Below are positions 63,356 to 64,000 of a stretch of 64,000 nt of DNA, in pieces. Origin of the DNA: Streptococcus suis (GTDB lineage Bacteria > Bacillota > Bacilli > Lactobacillales > Streptococcaceae); assembly GCF_902702775.1 (NCBI RefSeq), contig NZ_LR738724.1, positions 1,550,001-1,614,000 on the forward strand. Direction: 5' to 3'. Position 1 is the stretch's first letter. The number at the start of each line of letters is the position of its first letter. Both the position numbers and the translations under genes were made by a program. Under the pieces are notes generated by a model that saw nothing but the letters and a program-made list of their open reading frames with translations, had not been told where the DNA came from and made no database searches.

Positions 63356-64000
63356 ATGAGAAAGAAACTAAATCCGATGATTGTTGTTGGTTTTTTCCTC
63401 TCCTTCTTTGCTCTTATTTTCATCACTGGGGTGACTGGAAATACTGTAAATAAGACGGAGGTAGCTAACGAACCCGCAGTCACACAATCAAACACCAGTA
63501 CAAGTTCTAAACCAACAAATTCTAGCTCAAGTTATTACATTGCAAATGCGCTCGAAATGAAACCTATCGTCGACGTTTCTGCTTGGCAGAGACCGTCTGA
63601 AATTGACTACGATACTCTTAGCAAAAATATTTCTGGCGCAATCGTTCGTATTCAAAGTGGATCACACACTAAAAACGAAAATACAGCAACTGATAAAAAC
63701 GGGTTAGATAAATCCTTTGATACCCATATTAAAGAATTCCAAGCAAGAAATATCCCTGTTGCTGTCTATGCCTATGTCACGGGAAATAGTATTGAGAGCA
63801 TGCAGGAGGAAGCTCGAAGCTTTTATAAGGCCGCAAATAAATACAAGCCAACCTTCTATTGGTTAGACGTTGAAGAATATACCATGGATGATATGAATGC
63901 TGGAGTGGAGGCTTTTCGAAAAGAGTTAGAAACTCTCGGTGCTAAAAACATTGGAATTTACGTCGGAACCTATTTCATGGAGGACCATAGCATCAATGTG
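63356..64000 (+). CDS. GH25 lysozyme-like muramidase (3' end outside window)
   Basis: 215 codons are visible. The N-terminus MRKKLNPMIVVGFFLSFFAL is a signal or anchor helix. A Ser/Thr/Asn-rich linker (about 38-60) follows, and then the GH25 domain: VDVSAWQRPSEID with the catalytic-site Asp, GAIVRIQSG, IPVAVYAYVTG, and YWLDVEEYTM with the DxE motif. These enzymes cut peptidoglycan between MurNAc and GlcNAc. GAGGAG abuts the first ATG, too close for a normal ribosome site. A second ATG at 63377 is possible. Confidence 0.88.
   Translation, partial: MRKKLNPMIVVGFFLSFFALIFITGVTGNTVNKTEVANEPAVTQSNTSTSSKPTNSSSSYYIANALEMKPIVDVSAWQRPSEIDYDTLSKNISGAIVRIQSGSHTKNENTATDKNGLDKSFDTHIKEFQARNIPVAVYAYVTGNSIESMQEEARSFYKAANKYKPTFYWLDVEEYTMDDMNAGVEAFRKELETLGAKNIGIYVGTYFMEDHSINV

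Overview
The window looks like the chromosome of a low-GC streptococcus, most probably Streptococcus suis or a close relative. The reasons are the SatAB-type heterodimeric ABC exporter, BOX-like short repeats, LPXTG and YSIRK-type surface proteins, and the typical streptococcal gene orders (ybeY-dgkA-era-mutM-coaE-pmrA-rpmG-secG-rnr-smpB; prfB-ftsE-ftsX; ftsW-ppc). The species call is inference; no 16S gene is present.

Layout. 1-2240: 5' part of a CopY-controlled copper ATPase and a BOX-like repeat. 2383-16297: surface and accessory block, with a signal-less Mub-repeat protein, a 2268-residue LPXTG adhesin built from three repeat classes, a small serine recombinase, and an LPXTG C69 dipeptidase. 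16334-21326: TehB, a MerR-promoter-driven alcohol dehydrogenase, and an ABC exporter divergent from an RRNPP/TPR-type regulator. 21327-29716: one long leftward housekeeping operon from ybeY to smpB, interrupted by short repeats before era and before mutM. 29816-33045: N-acetylmannosamine uptake and conversion (PTS IICB, NanE, RpiR regulator, cre site). 33201-38690: AhpD-like protein, HAD phosphatase, and satAB with a leader peptide and attenuator-like terminator. 38771-41811: tRNA-Thr and the feoA-feoB iron operon. 41828-46958: ftsX, ftsE, prfB (with its +1 frameshift), queG, vanZ-like and TM2 genes. 47031-54257: two small orphan proteins, a Ca/Mn-type P-ATPase under a yybP-ykoY riboswitch, DUF1934 and TSUP genes, HD and HAD hydrolases, and three copies of a 103-104 bp mobile repeat. 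54259-64000: tpiA, tuf, an ECF sigma/anti-sigma pair, ppc, ftsW, a DUF4430 lipoprotein with an ECF-transporter S component, and the start of a GH25 lysozyme.

How the parts fit. The housekeeping genes are ordinary. The accessory content concerns the cell surface (adhesins, recombinase), metals (CopA with CopY boxes, Feo, riboswitch-controlled ATPase), and drug or stress responses (SatAB, PmrA, MerR-type adh promoter). Regulation is unusually readable: CopY boxes, a MerR 19-bp-spacer promoter, two cre sites, a Mn riboswitch with competing hairpins, an RF2 frameshift and an exporter attenuator. Two families of short inverted-repeat elements lie in many intergenic gaps and in places touch stop codons or ribosome binding sites.

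The best candidates for something under-described are the satAB leader, the Mub-repeat protein that has no export or anchor signal, and the serine recombinase with shared motifs on both sides next to the giant adhesin.
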